Below are positions 29,918 to 42,550 of a DNA stretch of 64,000 bases, in pieces. Made by a program: the position numbers and the translations under genes. Below the pieces are notes generated by a model that ran no database searches, had not been told where the DNA came from, and was given only the letters and a program-made list of their open reading frames with translations. Within the stretch, counting starts at the first letter, position 1. Each line of letters begins with the position of its first letter. This DNA is from Dermacentor variabilis (taxonomy: Eukaryota > Arthropoda > Arachnida > Ixodida > Ixodidae): assembly GCF_050947875.1 (NCBI RefSeq), contig NC_134572.1, forward strand, positions 124,158,105-124,222,104, in the 5' to 3' direction.

Positions 29918-30085
29918 TTGCGGCCAGGCTGGTCGCTTTAGTGTGAATTCGTGTGAGCATTTATATTATGCACGTCGCCTTCCTCATCTGTGCATAGCCA
30001 TCGCCATCGCTTCGCATCTGCGTTGACGGCGCGCTAGCTCGTGCTTCTGGAATAAACGCGCCGAGTAAAACCGTTGCTCCTCCAT
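29918..30085 (+). repeat. Probable 3' LTR remnant
   Basis: It follows the integrase fragment directly and contains GGAATAAACGCGCCGAG, an AATAAA in the position expected near the R/U5 border. It ends at a (TA)n tract (30084-30108). No second LTR or duplication is visible. Confidence 0.4.
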
Positions 30086-30108
30086 ATATATATATATATA
30101 TATATATA

Positions 30109-30589
30109 TGCAACTATGCAATGAGAAGTGCCAAAGGGAACGTTTGACGTTTGACGCGTCTATGTATGGGCTTAACCAACTGAGCCTCCCACTCGACGCG
30201 TTTTCAAATGTCCCGTAGGGGTCGCGTTATATTATACGAGCCCCATTTATGATGTATAAACCAGCGCCTCTACGCAAATGTGTAGTGGCGAAGCTCATTC
30301 CCGCTAACGTCATATCTGCTATTCATGTCTTAGCTAGGTGAGAGACGCCAGTACGTCTACTTGGCGAGAAACTGATGCCAAACCTGGAGAAAGAAGTAGA
30401 GAAGCTAGGTACCGGTGATACAGTGTACCTACGTGACTGTAATGCGATAGCATTATCAATATTGGCCAAGCACATGCCTTTCATCGCACTAGTAGCCTCC
30501 GTGATCGGCCTGCGTTACAAACCGCATTAAAACCATTGCGATGGCACGTATATCGTGCAGTGGTGCCGCAATCAGCCCGCCAAGTCAAA
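30109..30589. other. Unassigned sequence
   Basis: No recognised feature. Confidence 0.35.
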
Positions 30590-31330
30590 ACCGTTCGATT
30601 GCGGAGTCTCTGGGATCGGCCCAGTTTACGATCCCATTGCCTCCGGGATTCGCCCCCTTTACTCGGCTCAGCCAGACGGCGAAACGCCGAACCCCCGGGG
30701 AGGTAGTCAGCACGAAATTAGCCCTAAAGCAGGAGGTGTACGTATCCATCCTTATGTAAGAAGCGGTAAGCTCAAACGGCTTCTCGAAAAGCGAGCCGAG
30801 CGGAGCAACCACCGCCTTCCCATTCGTACAACCCGCCACTTCACAGGAAAGACATCGCGTGGAGGAAGATAACGATCCTGCACGTATGGCACCACGCGAT
30901 ATTCTTGCTCACCGGCGTGGCTTGCGGCAAAGATACGACGTCTCCCACACATATTTGCAAGGGGAAAACGCAGTAGATCTCCGCAGGATTGGAACGGGGG
31001 TCTGCCCAAATTTATTAAGATTAAGCAAAATTTTCCCAACGACGTATGGGCGTGCCTGTCCGTGGTGTAGCGACTCGCCACCGTCCTTGTACCACATCTC
31101 ATGAGGATGCCAAAATAGACCGCCAAGATTAAATGCCTGCTTAGCTATAGGTATAATCTAGCGCACTGGAGCAATGGGGGCACAACTCGCCAGCTCAGAT
31201 CCGAAGGTGCAGAAAGCTCATTTGGGTCACGTTCGGCTGGCCGCAGAATCCAGTGGAGCCCTGGGCTTGGAGCCCCACCCATCAAGTTCGTAACCCCCTA
31301 TCCCCTTTATCCAATTAAATAAAGTTAATC
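30590..31330 (+). pseudogene. I-like LINE 3' end, plus strand
   Basis: The clearest frame reads DILAHRRGLRQRYDVSHTYL near 30890-30950, then GTGVCPNLLRLSKIFPTTYG and ACPWCSDSPPSLYHIS, a degenerate CX2C-H-C zinc motif of I-like LINE C-termini. An AESSGALGLGAPP-like end follows. The 3' untranslated region finishes with AATTAAATAAAGTT at 31310-31326, a polyadenylation signal. Frameshifts and stops make it a dead copy. Confidence 0.65.
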
Positions 31331-33867
31331 TCTCGCTTTCTCGAAAAGCGAAGACGCTCAACCGACGCGCGCGCCGGATTTTATACTCTCTAAGGAAAAC
31401 TCTCGCCCGCAGGAGAAGGAAATCGCAATGCAGTCGAACGACGCGCGCTAGGTGCTTCCCATCCGAGCTTTCAGCGATCTCGCCGCCCCATTGCCGCGTT
31501 GGTTCGAGCATTGTTCTTGCCTTGCCCATACTCTGCGCACGTTTTTTCTATGACTCACGTCGTGGGAGCAGGGAGAATAATGACTATGACTATGACTATT
31601 TCAATGACTCACGTCGTGGTTCTGCAGTGGTGCAAACACGCGCGCACAGACATCTTCGCATGCGGTTGCGATTACTCAAGCGCCGGGAACACATATCGCA
31701 TTCGGTGTTTTGAAGCGTCGGAAATGTCTTCAGTGTCCTAGCGGTAAGTTTGACGCTTCACTTGTCGCAGTTTTAGGCTGCGTAGAAAGAATGTTCGTGG
31801 CGGAAGCGAGCGGAAAGAACTTGCTCTGATGTCGTGCGGAATCATGAAAAACGAGGAAATCTTCGAGGCAACATCGTCTAATGCAACCAACCTCGCAATT
31901 ACACCCCACCGTCCGCATACAGCCGGCGCTGAGATTTCCTTGTCGCGGCAAGGCCTCCATGCTGAGGCCAGGTACATCGATGACTTGGAAATCACAAAGC
32001 GAAATGACCACGCGGACGATAATAAAGACGAACACGGGACAAGCGATGTCTTACAACTGTTTATTATTGAAAAAGAAAACGACAGAAATATATAATTCCC
32101 ATGTGTGCATAGACATGTAGATATAAGGAAAAGCAGGAAGCACAAATACAAGTAGAAATCAGTCATTCGATGTTTTTTGGGGATAGGGCGAAAGTCGGTT
32201 AGCTTGTGAAGCAGTTACTAACATCGAGGTAAACCTAGCCTTGAGGCTTTGTAACAGCGTCCATGCCCTCTGACTTTCTCGCTGGCGCCCCACCTTTCTC
32301 GACAACGCAAGCGTTCTGGCACCCGTGAAGCCGCACAGGTGAAGTGGCTCGAGCGACGAAGGTAGGTTATCACAGTGACTTAATACCGGCAGAACCTCAG
32401 CGCGTAGAACAGGACCTTACGGTGGAAAATTTCTGGAACGCGGTGGGTGTGGATGTGCGTGCCAGTGCCAGGAGTTCAGGGGTCGGTAGACAAATTTTTT
32501 TGAGCAAGGCTATAGTCTGTGGCTTGACTTTCTGTCTTCTAGAGTGGCCTACGTTGACGAAGCCAAACACGCGGCCACAGCTTCCAGCGAGAGCCAAGCG
32601 ACGAGCCGACGCAACCCCGACGAGTATATATATACGTCCGTACCCCACCCAGCTATAAGCCCGATTCCGAAACCCTCACAGACTTCCCCAAGTCGTGCAT
32701 TCGTGGCATTCCTTCCTTCGGGATCCTCGTCACTTTATACTTTTCACGGGCAGCATGTTGTATTTAGCAAGTTGAACGATCTTCATTGACGACTGTGTAC
32801 ATTGGTACTGAGGCGTAAGTTTAACCCTTAGTTCTCCACTTATGTGATCTTGGAGCTTCCATCGCGTTCTTTCCTTTTCGTTGTATAACTTGATAATTAA
32901 ATTTATAAACCTCCTGCTACATTCGAAAGTTTTCATTTCGTACTCTCGCTATCTGTGATGTGCTTTAATTACACGATAACGTGTTTATCATTAGCTGCCC
33001 TCATTACGCGGATCAGCGATTCCATGCTCGTGTGTGAACTTATAACGGTTAAAAATGCAAACGGGTTTTCATTTGCTTGTTTTTTTCACACGCTCATTGG
33101 AGAATTACTCATCGTTGCATTCCTTCCATGCCTCGTAGATTGCACGTGTTTAACCACCGCTGCGCACCATCAAACAATCGTATTTTGTCTGGCCGACGCT
33201 TCTATTGCAAACAACGCAATAATGATGAAGCTAGCCTGATGAGGGTCACTGGCCGAGCGGCGTAATTCATCCCTCTTTAATTCATCACGCGAGCGGGTGT
33301 TACTGCGTGACGTCACTACTCTTACCTCCAAGACATTGCCCAGTTACCTTGCCTCGTCCAATGTACCGCTTGGCTGATCAGGTCCGAAAAGGCTGTCGGT
33401 ATATATATGACATGACGTGCTCCCCTCTTGCTCCACATGTGAAGCGTTCCGTATGACATTTACCGTGGCGCTCAAGAACAAAAGCGATTATTGCTCAGAA
33501 TAACAGAAAGAAATGGGAAACTTTGAGTTGATTCACGGTTAGGGGCAGCGCGAAATAGGACATCGGAGGTGATTTGCTCCTATGCGATTACCCTTCCGTA
33601 TCTCGTGCGATTTATGTACACATCGAACGGCGTACAGATTTCAAGAATTTGACAGCTAGATACCGCCTACAGAGGATTCCTGAGGTTGCTATAGTTTCGC
33701 GGCAGAGCAGGCGGTCGCGGGTATCACTTCCGATCTCGGCAGGCTCAACGCGAATACACCGGTGTGCTGAAATTTCGGTGCTTGCTAGACGATCCAAGGA
33801 TGGCTTACAGTAGTTTAGAGCTGAACAGCACCCGAGGCTTATCTCCTTGATCATCTGTTTTCTTTCT
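31331..33867. other. Unassigned sequence with a possible Penelope-like trace
   Basis: No gene is recognised. At 32015-32065 the segment GACGAACACGGGACAAGCGATG followed by CTTACAACTGTTTATTATTG resembles the conserved non-coding part of tick Penelope-like elements, from memory only. The rest is unassigned; short TA-rich runs occur near 32625 and 33400. Confidence 0.35.
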
Positions 33868-34242
33868 TTTCCCGCGTACACTCGCGAGCAAAAGTATATG
33901 GAGACCACGGTACCACCAAAAAGAAAGTAAATAATAATAATAATAAAGAAAATAAAATGCAGTTTATTTAAAAGCATGCACAGCTCTGTAACCCGGAATT
34001 TCTTCAATACATTGCATCAGTCGAACACGTGAACGTTGGCTATGCCGTTTGATTTCAGCCGGCGTGTTTACAGTGTGAAGCGGGAAAAAAAAATGCGACG
34101 CAATTCCTCTCCAAACTATTACTACCTCTGTCACGCGCGTGCGCGATAGCGCGTATACTTCTTTGCTGTTGCTATTTTTTTTTTCTTCATGACGCCTCAT
34201 ATACGCGCAACAGTATAGTAGCCATAGGCAAGGTGCTGCCAA
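33868..34242 (-). pseudogene. Tc1/mariner-like transposase C-terminus with one terminal repeat
   Basis: The minus strand encodes RSRVRLMQCIEEIPGYRAV near 33980-34040, similar in layout to the C-terminus of Tc1/mariner transposases. After an AT-rich stretch it ends in CCATATACTTTTGCTCGCGA followed by GTGTA at 33868-33903, a terminus of the kind seen in Tc1/mariner elements with a TA target. No matching terminal repeat is found to the right, so the element is truncated. The identification is tentative. Confidence 0.42.
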
Positions 34243-34714
34243 CGTGTCCGCGCGGAGCCCACGAAGTTAACCTTAACCTTAACCTTAACCGCTTACTTAC
34301 TTCTCACAGCTTAAATGTAAGTCGCGCAAGCTGTAATTACGCGCGGAATTTCAATCACCGTGAACGATCGGAATGAGCGGGCTGCTTCCGCAAGTGCGGC
34401 GTTTTTTTGAGAGCGCTTCGCGCATCTCGGCTCGTGTTTGCGCACTGCCGCACGCGGTGTCCGCCAACGGGCTGGCTGCATGAATAATGCCTTCCCAAGG
34501 GGGCTTGTTTACAAAGCTGGCCGGAACCACTCGGGCCTCCTGAATGTTTGATCCGCAGCGTCTAATGGAAACCTAATGCAAAATCGAAGCTACGCGAAGG
34601 ACAATGGGTTTCCCGCCGTGCCGAGCTGCGTCGCGCACGAGGGAGAGAGGGCGACGTATGATCGCTCAAATGGCCCTCGCAATGTGTTCGTCGGCCAATC
34701 ACCGCAGTACGTGA
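34243..34714. other. Unassigned sequence with a short (TTAACC)n run
   Basis: Four TTAACC units lie at about 34267-34290. The remainder shows nothing recognisable. Confidence 0.4.
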
Positions 34715-34715
34715 A

Positions 34716-34888
34716 GCGAAAGTGCTACGTCATCTAGCTCACGTCTAAAACACCGCACTATGGATACTACTGCCCTCAAAAGCAACACATCAATGACGCG
34801 GCTGCGATTTACGTAAACGGACAACATAGTCGTGAAAATTCTCTTGCCCTTAACCGCCAGAACTACCCACCATGTGTCGCCGTATGTG
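34716..34888 (-). repeat. Inverted repeat pair, left arm
   Basis: About 173 bp is matched in reverse complement at 37837-38009, with roughly 11 differences (near 93 percent by eye). The minus strand of this arm is open (YGDTWWVVLAVKGKRIFTT and onward), as is the plus strand of the partner. However, nearly every difference between the arms changes the encoded residue, which argues against coding selection. I do not recognise the family. Confidence 0.75.
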
Positions 34889-35729
34889 AGGCACGCCATG
34901 TATGATCACTCGTTCGGACCATTCTGTTATGCCTTTACAATTGTTTAGAGCGAGAAGCCGAGAGTGTGGTTGCCGCGGACTCCGCTTCAGATTTACGAAT
35001 TGGTGAGGGAGGTCGGAGAAGGGAGGGAAACGTACACGCTCGTGCAGCGAGCTTTAGACGGCTACGCAACAGATGCCAACATTTCCAATGCCGTTAGAAT
35101 AAATCACTCGCTCGATAAGTGTACACAGGGGGACGAAATTCAACCAGCCCTCCGCTCAGTTAGCCCAGGTTTTGGTTTGTGACGTAAACCACCGTCGAAT
35201 GAATGAGTCAACCCTTTGCGACGCAAGAATAAGTCATGAGTGGGTAGTTCATAATCGCGCGCCACTCGAATACACGGGCAGGACTTCTCTCTTCCGTTCC
35301 CCCCCCCCCTTTTCTTTAAAAATTTTTTTGCAGGTGCAACAATATTTACGTCCACATTACTGAGCGATTGCACTATTGAGATGCGCAGACATGGCAAAAT
35401 GGAGAAATTTCACGCGCAGAAGGTGCAAACTTCCTGTTGTTTTCCTTCTTAATTTTTTTCCCATTGAAGGAATAATGAGCATTTGTGAAAAGTTTCCTCC
35501 CCTGTCAACCGGCAAGCACAGAAACATGCGCTTTGCCGCCATATCATATCGCCCTTTGCTCAGTAAATAGAGAAACACTTGTAAATTAAACTCAAACGAT
35601 GGTTCGAAGCGTTCAAACACTTTAGTTGAACAATGCCAGAACAACTTTGACCCTTTTTGGTGCTGCTCCCGGCACTTTTGGAGCCTGTCAAATGCAAATA
35701 CTCGGTGTTTCGGGTTCATTCCCACCTTT

Positions 35730-37290
35730 TTAATGTATTCCACGCGCACACCTGCACGACGTTAAATTGCACGCGGAGCGCGCGGCACCACCGCCCACGC
35801 GGCCAGGCGCGCGGCGAGGAGCAGCACCGGCTGCTTCAAAAACGAAACAAGCGGCGAGCGCGCGCCGCAGCATAATTTCCTGAAGGAGAAGCTTCACAAA
35901 ACGGCCACGAGGGCGCGATTGGGTCTTCCGCACGCACCCGGACGCGGCGCAAGGATACAATGCTGCTTTGCGGCGCAGAGGCAATATTTATGCTTTAATC
36001 AACAAAATTAAGCAACCATTCATCTTGTAAATTATTTACATATCTTGTTTACTTCTCTTACTTTCTTGTTCTGATCAACTGACGCCTTTTGCAGTGGCGC
36101 ACGGCGCGCACTATTTTCTCTCTCCAGTCCGCCGGCCGAGCGGCGGATGCCGACTGATGCACTCCGACGCTTAGCGTGCAGGTCGACGCTCACCATCACC
36201 TCCTGTCCTTTCTTGTTTGATACCCCTGCTCTCCCTGTTAGTTTCCCTGGTCCTGCCATTCCCACATAGCCCTTCTTGACCGTAACCAAGGTATGTCCCG
36301 AGTTTCCATGACCACGTCTTGGTTCGTTGTTTCCCTTTCGGTTGACGCTTTCTTGATTTCTGTCTCACTCACGTATGCCGATCTCTCTTCAGTACGCCGG
36401 CTACTTGGCTGCGTATTTTCCCTTCCGGTGACTTTGTTTCTCTGAAAACCCCTCTTCTGCTTTGCCGATCGTGCCTGTGCGTGTGTACCCGCTGTCGTTT
36501 GGCTCGCTTCTTCTCTTGCCTCTCTCTGCGCATAATTGTGTTTGTCGCCTCACCTTGATTTTTCTCTGCGAGCACTATCTCCCGTGTCTCTCCCCTCCCC
36601 CCGTCCTCCACCCTCCCCGAAAGCCGACGAGCGGAAGCGCCGGTTCTCGTGTGGCTTTTATTTTTATTTTTTTCGCTCCCATCTCTTGACCAACCCCCCT
36701 CCCACCAGCGCTGCGCGCTAAGCAGTTTCGTTATATCTGCCGAGCGAAGTTTGTGCCGAAAAGAGCCGCGGCCCAGCCGCCGCCGTGACGTGGATAAGCC
36801 TGGCCGCGACGTCGGATTAGGCCTCTCCGGCGTCCCCCCGCCGACGACTTCCCTGAAGGCGCGCCGACGAATCTGCTCCGCCGCCGCGCATGCGCGCTGT
36901 CGGCTCTCCGGGCGAGGGAGGAGGATGGAAGGGAGGAGGAGAGACTGTGGAGGAGGGCTGGCTTCACAAATGGCCGCGCCGGCGCGGCTTTTGTTTTGCG
37001 GGAGTTGCTTCTCACCTGGTCTGTCTCCAGGGTGCACACACACACCTAGAGACTGGATAGCGCACGGGGCACGAATCCCGCCCTGACTCTGCACCGAGCA
37101 CTCGCACCGACCTGTGCACGCAGCGCCTTTTCTGTTTTCGTAACAACTCGTCCGGGCAGCCGCTCGTGTGCGCGCTGCATAAGCGCGAGCCATCGCAAGC
37201 GTGCGTTCGCACGGAAAGGGCGTTGTTTGCCGGCGGTGCGGTTGCTGTGTGCCGAGCGAGCACGACATTCAGTCACGTTGTTGTTATATT
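35730..37290. other. CpG-rich block
   Basis: This is a clear rise in C, G and CpG over the AT-rich surroundings, strongest at 35760-35860 and 36700-37270. Long open frames occur on both strands (up to 299 codons on the minus strand), as expected in stop-poor GC-rich DNA. None has a recognisable domain. It could be a host promoter or first non-coding exon; CTCACCTGGTCTGTCTCCAG at 37011-37030 has splice-site-like features, but no transcript can be built from this sequence alone. Confidence 0.4.
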
Positions 37291-37836
37291 ATGTTGTTCC
37301 TTTTATATCGTTGAGTTTGATGCTGTGAACGTTATTTTATTCTGGTATCCCACTGTTTTGTTGTACAGCCGTAGTGTGCCTGCGTTTATTATTAAGCTGC
37401 ATGTGCATGATGTGCATCTTTATTGTGTTAGTGTGATGCCCGCGATGCCTTGTTTATTAATGTCGTGCTCGGGCCTTTTTCAAGAAAAGCATGAGAGAAC
37501 GTGCGTTATCACGAATTGTAATATTTATGCGTGGCACGTGGCTAGTATGTCACGTGCTGCTCGCGAATACATGGAGCATTATGGAAATCGTAATCGATTA
37601 ATGAACGAGGTAGGGAGCATTGCCTGACGCGCGCGAAGCTTGGTGCCACATTGATCTTGTTTTCATTGTCTTCCGTGGCTTGCAGTGTTTGATTCTCAAT
37701 GTCGCGAATGCAGCATGATAAATTCTGTTCGTGTAAGCGACCTAATGGTTTCCAATAAATTCTGGGTGTGTTTGTGTAACACTTTCTTTTCTTCTGAGGT
37801 ACCTTGCGTGTTGCACTGTCATTATTCAACACTGCA

Positions 37837-38009
37837 CATACGGCGACACATGGTGGGTAGGTCTGGCGGTTAAGCGCGAGAGAATTTTCACGACTGTGTT
37901 GTCCGTTTACGTAAATCGCACCCGCGTCATTGATGTGTGGCTTTTGAAGGCAGTAGTACTCTTACTGCGGTGTTTTAGACGTGAGCTAGATGACGTAGCA
38001 CTTTCGTTA
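37837..38009 (+). repeat. Inverted repeat pair, right arm
   Basis: Reverse-complement partner of 34716-34888. The arms are about 2.95 kb apart and enclose the CpG-rich block. No target duplication is evident outside the arms, so they may be terminal repeats of an old element or simply two copies of one repeat in opposite orientation. Confidence 0.75.
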
Positions 38010-39345
38010 TACTTATTTTGGTAGTCGTCGGTGTTGTATGCACGTTTAAACCGTAGTTGTCTTGCACGAGGAAGTGCGACTAAAGTCTGTCATGACAGTA
38101 AGGTCAGCCCTGTCCATCTTAAACCAGCGCGAACAGCTCTGGCAGAGTCAGTGTTAGCGTTCAGTCATTGCTGTAAATATATTTGCCGTGTAATTTCAAC
38201 TTCGGCACATACGCGTTCTCCACTTATTTTTGTACTTTTTTATATTTTGTTGAATGTATCGTGCCTTGCTTTGAATGGGGTTTTGCGGGGGGGTTGCTAT
38301 AATTTTGAAAAGAGGTTAATTTCCTACATTAGCACTGAACCTCTATGCATATTTCCTAAACAGGACAAACCCACGAGAGTTAACATGAAACGGGCTTAGG
38401 TTATAACGTGAGCAGGAGGAAAGTAGCACGAGAACCTCATACGCGGCATTACATCAATGCGATGTTCCATCCCGTCGTAGTGCATGGAACGGCATATCGC
38501 TCTATCCATACCGTATGGCTAAAAGTACGGTCCCTTAACACACTAGTTGCGCACGTGTTCTGTGTGCCAGCGAGCGAAGAAGCACAGAATAGCCGTTCAG
38601 TTAGCGCAGACGCGCTTGCCTCTGAATTTGAGCACATCTAAAGCGCTGTTAATGTCTTTCCAGTAGCACACACCGTGCTGTGGGGTTATTGTAGTGTTGG
38701 TTGTGTAACCCAACTGGCGCGAGTGGCGAAAAAGCAACATTCGAGGGCCACAGTCTCGCGTACAATTTCTTTAACCTGCGCGTACCCGTGACGAACGACT
38801 CCGTGTCTCATATCCGTCGCTAAAGAAGGAACTCCTGAAACGCGCGCGAGCAGGGAGGCGCGAAGTCTCGCGGTTTTCTTCTTTTTTTTTTTCGCCGGAA
38901 GGTTGACTGCGCGCTTTGCAACCTTGTAAAACGATGGAAGAAGCCTGGGCGTGCTTCAGAGCTGCTGACCTGTCGTCCCTGCGATAGGGCCGGGAGCCAA
39001 GTAAAAGCGACAACCTTAGTGCAGTCGCTGGCGGTGCCGATCGTAAACGCGATAATGGTTGCGCCGAGACGGGCGCCGTCACCGTGGGTGATGCTCTACG
39101 AACGGGCCTGTCTATGGGGCCTGCTTCTGCGAAAGCGCCTGACGCGCGGTTTATAGATGAAGGTGGCACGTAGAGTCGCCGAGACCGAAGTGTATGCGAT
39201 CAGTGGAAACGTGGACGTGCGGCTTATATTGCCGTATGTTGTGGAGTTTGAACTCTTCGCTCACTCAGTGCGAAGGAGGGATATTCAGCTGCGTTGGAAA
39301 GTTATTCTTTTGCGATAACTAAGCGGGCACTTTCGCACTGAGAGG
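38010..39345. other. Unassigned sequence
   Basis: The stretch 38760-39180 is relatively GC-rich, with a 132-codon minus-strand frame that I cannot identify. Nothing else is recognised. Confidence 0.4.
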
Positions 39346-39536
39346 AGTCGGTGTGCATCCCAGCCACGGTGGCCGCATTTCGGTGGGCGCGGAATGCGAA
39401 AACACCCGTGTACTTAGATTTAGGTGCACGTTAAAGAACCCCAGATGGTCGAAACTTCCGGAGTGCCCCACTGTGGCCTGCCTCATAATCGGATCGTGGT
39501 TTTGTCACGTAAAACCCCGTAATTTAATTTTACGAG
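39346..39536 (+). mobile_element. Ruka-like SINE, 5'-truncated
   Basis: The plus strand contains GGCCGCATTTCGGTGGGCGC, then TTAGATTTAGGTGCACGTTA, AAGAACCCCAGATGG and GCCTCATAATCGGATCGTGG, ending CGTAAAACCCCGTAATTTAA. This is the Ruka body seen at 1914-2153. The tRNA head is missing except for a few bases before 39360. Confidence 0.75.
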
Positions 39537-42500
39537 TCGACGTAAGCCACAATCGTAGCAAATGGCCGTTTATTTCGAATAAAATAGAGGATAGTATGGA
39601 AAATTCCTGCCTACGGCAATCAGCCGCGGGTGGAGGAAAATGCGCTGGAAGAGAGGATAGACCAGGACGAAGGAAACATTACATAACGCGCAGTGGGGTG
39701 AAAGTAATAGGTAAATGAACATAAATGTGCCTATGTCAACACGAATAACGATAGTTAAAAAAACACAATAAAAGCTCAACATCTGGCGACACTGCACAGC
39801 AGTTCCTGCGCCATCCCGCCGTGATGTCATTAATTTTTCACAGCGTCTACTGTGCTCAGGTTTCTCGGACTACAGTGGCATTTAAAGTGACGAAATACTC
39901 GGCCTAGCAACTTCCCACAAGCTTTCGTGCTCCCGAAGACGCCAAGGTGCGAGGAAATGCCTTGAAATCCGTTACGTCACACTGATGGGCCACCTCCCAA
40001 GTTTTGGCGCAAAATCCAACGCAGGAAAATTTAGCCTTAAAAGTCCATGTAGAGAAGCAGCAAATCAGTTCATACCGATGGAGTATACTTTCAAAACTGC
40101 TTCATTGTAATCGTGGTAGCAGGTTGATTATTACAAGATAAACTGCACATCTAAAGTATATTTCGCGTTTCATTTTGAATTTCGCGCCGAAACGGCAACG
40201 CCTGTCCGTTGGTGTGACGTCATGGTCATTAATGTGAACTTTCCGATTTCGGCCGCTGCGGCTAGGCAACTGTTACCAAGACTTGCTAAGTTCGGTCATT
40301 GACTCATCTATAACGCACCGTAGGCAATTTTTACCGACAAATAATTAAGTAGGCCGGAGCGCCTGCCGTCAAAGCAAGCTGGGGCGGAAACTGCAAGGCG
40401 TCGTCTCCACAGCTCTTTCTTTCGCTTGGCAAGCCTCGTATCACGATAAGGGTGGCTTACTAATACAGCTCAAATTACCTTCGTCTGCTTAGTGTCTCTA
40501 ACTTTTTAAAGGAATCACCGTCTCCCATCACATGAATGAAAATTATTTCGAAAGAATGCAATGGTTAACTGATTTAACGGTACTTCTTTGGTTTCTCTGT
40601 GATTATTTAACAGCTGGTTGAATATAATGTCCCCGTTGTGGAACTCTCGGTTGAGTGTCGTTACGTCGTAACATTCGACTTGGAAGTTAGGGGTTCAGGG
40701 CAAAACTGAGGCTGCGCTGACTGGCGTCCTTTCTGTCGTGCGTAATAATTCCCTGATCTCATCCGTGGAGCCTGTCGCAAATGATGTTGACGTGGTCTCA
40801 CTCAGGCGTCGCCACTGTGAATGGTGAGATGTAAATAGAGCTATTGAAAAGACGATTTTCTCAGCGCTACTACCACTTGGAACACCGCGCTTGCTTGTTG
40901 TCGCGTGCAAACTACGGTTTTCCCGCCTTCATGAATTTGTCTCGTAGTGCTCTTTTCGAGCCCTCGTTATGTGAGAGCAGGAAAAAAAGAAAAGAAAGAA
41001 AAGGAAACCTTACGATGGTTCATTTCGAGCTTTTCTTTGCCTCTCTCCCCCTCCCCAGAACCTCTCCCTGCTTTTTATGGCCTGCGAAAAAACGAGAAAA
41101 AGTTTTATCACAGGGCGTAGAAAAAAGAAAGGGGGGGGGGGGGGAGGACAGCTCTAAATTTACCTTCTAAAACAGTTCAATTATGTAAATCATCCTAAAA
41201 TCAAGGTTCGTGTCACTTTATGAGTATAGACTTTCAGGCGACATATTATTTCATCTATTTTGTGCAGTTTAATATACCGTGGCGGTGTCCTGCATCCCCA
41301 TCTTTTGTTGCTCAGAGACGCAACCTCTACGTTGCGTCCTTTACGGGGGACACCGAATCCGTGCTTTTACGGCTGAAAAACGACAGGGAGGAAAGCCCTG
41401 GTAACGCCCTCATTCACAACAATCGGGAAAACCTTCGTGAAACCATTTCAGACGTCTTGCACAGTCTGCCCATGTACGTCTTACGGTCGGTGTGCAGAAC
41501 TCAATTTGCGGTTGTCTCAGATTAGCAGTTGTGTGCAACATATTTGGCTACGTATGCTGTGCGCTTGCGGTTTTTGTTATCAAAGCAAGATCACCATGAT
41601 AAAAAGTAAAAATGAAAAAAGAAAGAGCTCGATTGAACGGGTTACAATGCAAGGCAACACCACCGCGGTGCAGGGAGCAAGTTGGTGCGGCGCGGCACAG
41701 CATAAACCGTCACCGCCTGCGCCTTTTCGTTTGTGGCGCCGTGCATCTTTTCTGAAGTGCTGGTACGCACCTACGGCACGATTAGTCAGGGGCATTATCT
41801 CACAGGGAGGCCGCATAACCAACACCACCTAGATAGCAGAATTCCTGTTCACTACGTCATGCTGCTGGCCCAGAATTTTCATTGCCAAGGCTGGCGTGAC
41901 GAAAGCGTTGACGTCAAAAATCACTGTTGCCTACTCGGGAGCATCTCCATTAGATTAGATTCTATGGCAGTCGGTCTACTAGCATGACGTGAAGAATCGG
42001 AGTGAACAGGCCTTGTGCTATCCAGGAGGTGTTGGCGTAACTGCGGTATAGTCGCTCGCTTGCAAGGTCGCGGCTCGCTAACAAAAAAAGCACTCGTGCT
42101 CGCCGCCGCTCAATGAGGGACGCCACAGCTCGGCCGCTGCACCACAGAATGCTGCACTCGTGGTCGCGGAGGCAGCGCCTCTCGTTGCCGTGCGCTCTCC
42201 CTCGTAATGCGCATAGAATAGAGCGCGAACGCGTACGCATGACAAAGGCTGCGAATTTGGACAATAAGTATGCGGCACTTGATAACAGCCGACTCACGTA
42301 CAGTGATCTCATTGATTACGTCTACGGTACCAAGGTTTCACCACCGGTTCGCGTTTTTTTATTCTTTTTTTTTCGACTTTCTACGTCAGTTTCAAATGAT
42401 AATTCCTACTTGAGTCGCCAACAGCATGCTCGATTCTATCACTATAGATAATGATCTTCTCATGTCCTGCAACATGTGACACGTTCCTATGCGTTTGTCG

Positions 42501-42540
42501 GACCCGTTAAGAAAGAACGGATCTTTGAGTTCCTGTTGTG
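39537..42540. other. Unassigned sequence
   Basis: I recognise no gene. A poly-G run of 15 or more occurs at 41130-41146. Open frames up to 131 codons on either strand lack motifs. Confidence 0.4.
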
Positions 42541-42550
42541 TAGTTTAGGT
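42541..42550. repeat. Target-site duplication (10 bp), left copy, of the MITE at 42551-42864
   Basis: TAGTTTAGGT occurs here and at 42865-42874. Confidence 0.75.

Noticed and set aside
34267..34290. (TTAACC)n as an interstitial telomere repeat
   Set aside because: The arthropod telomere motif is TTAGG (CCTAA on the other strand); the unit here is CCTTAA, and only about four copies are present.
34699..34899. 66-codon frame conserved in both arms of the inverted repeat, as a small gene
   Set aside because: Nearly all differences between the two arms are at codon positions one or two and change the amino acid, the opposite of what coding selection leaves.
36369..37268. 299-codon minus-strand frame
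   Set aside because: It lies in stop-poor CpG-rich DNA with competing long frames on the other strand and has only low-complexity Arg/Ser/Pro content.
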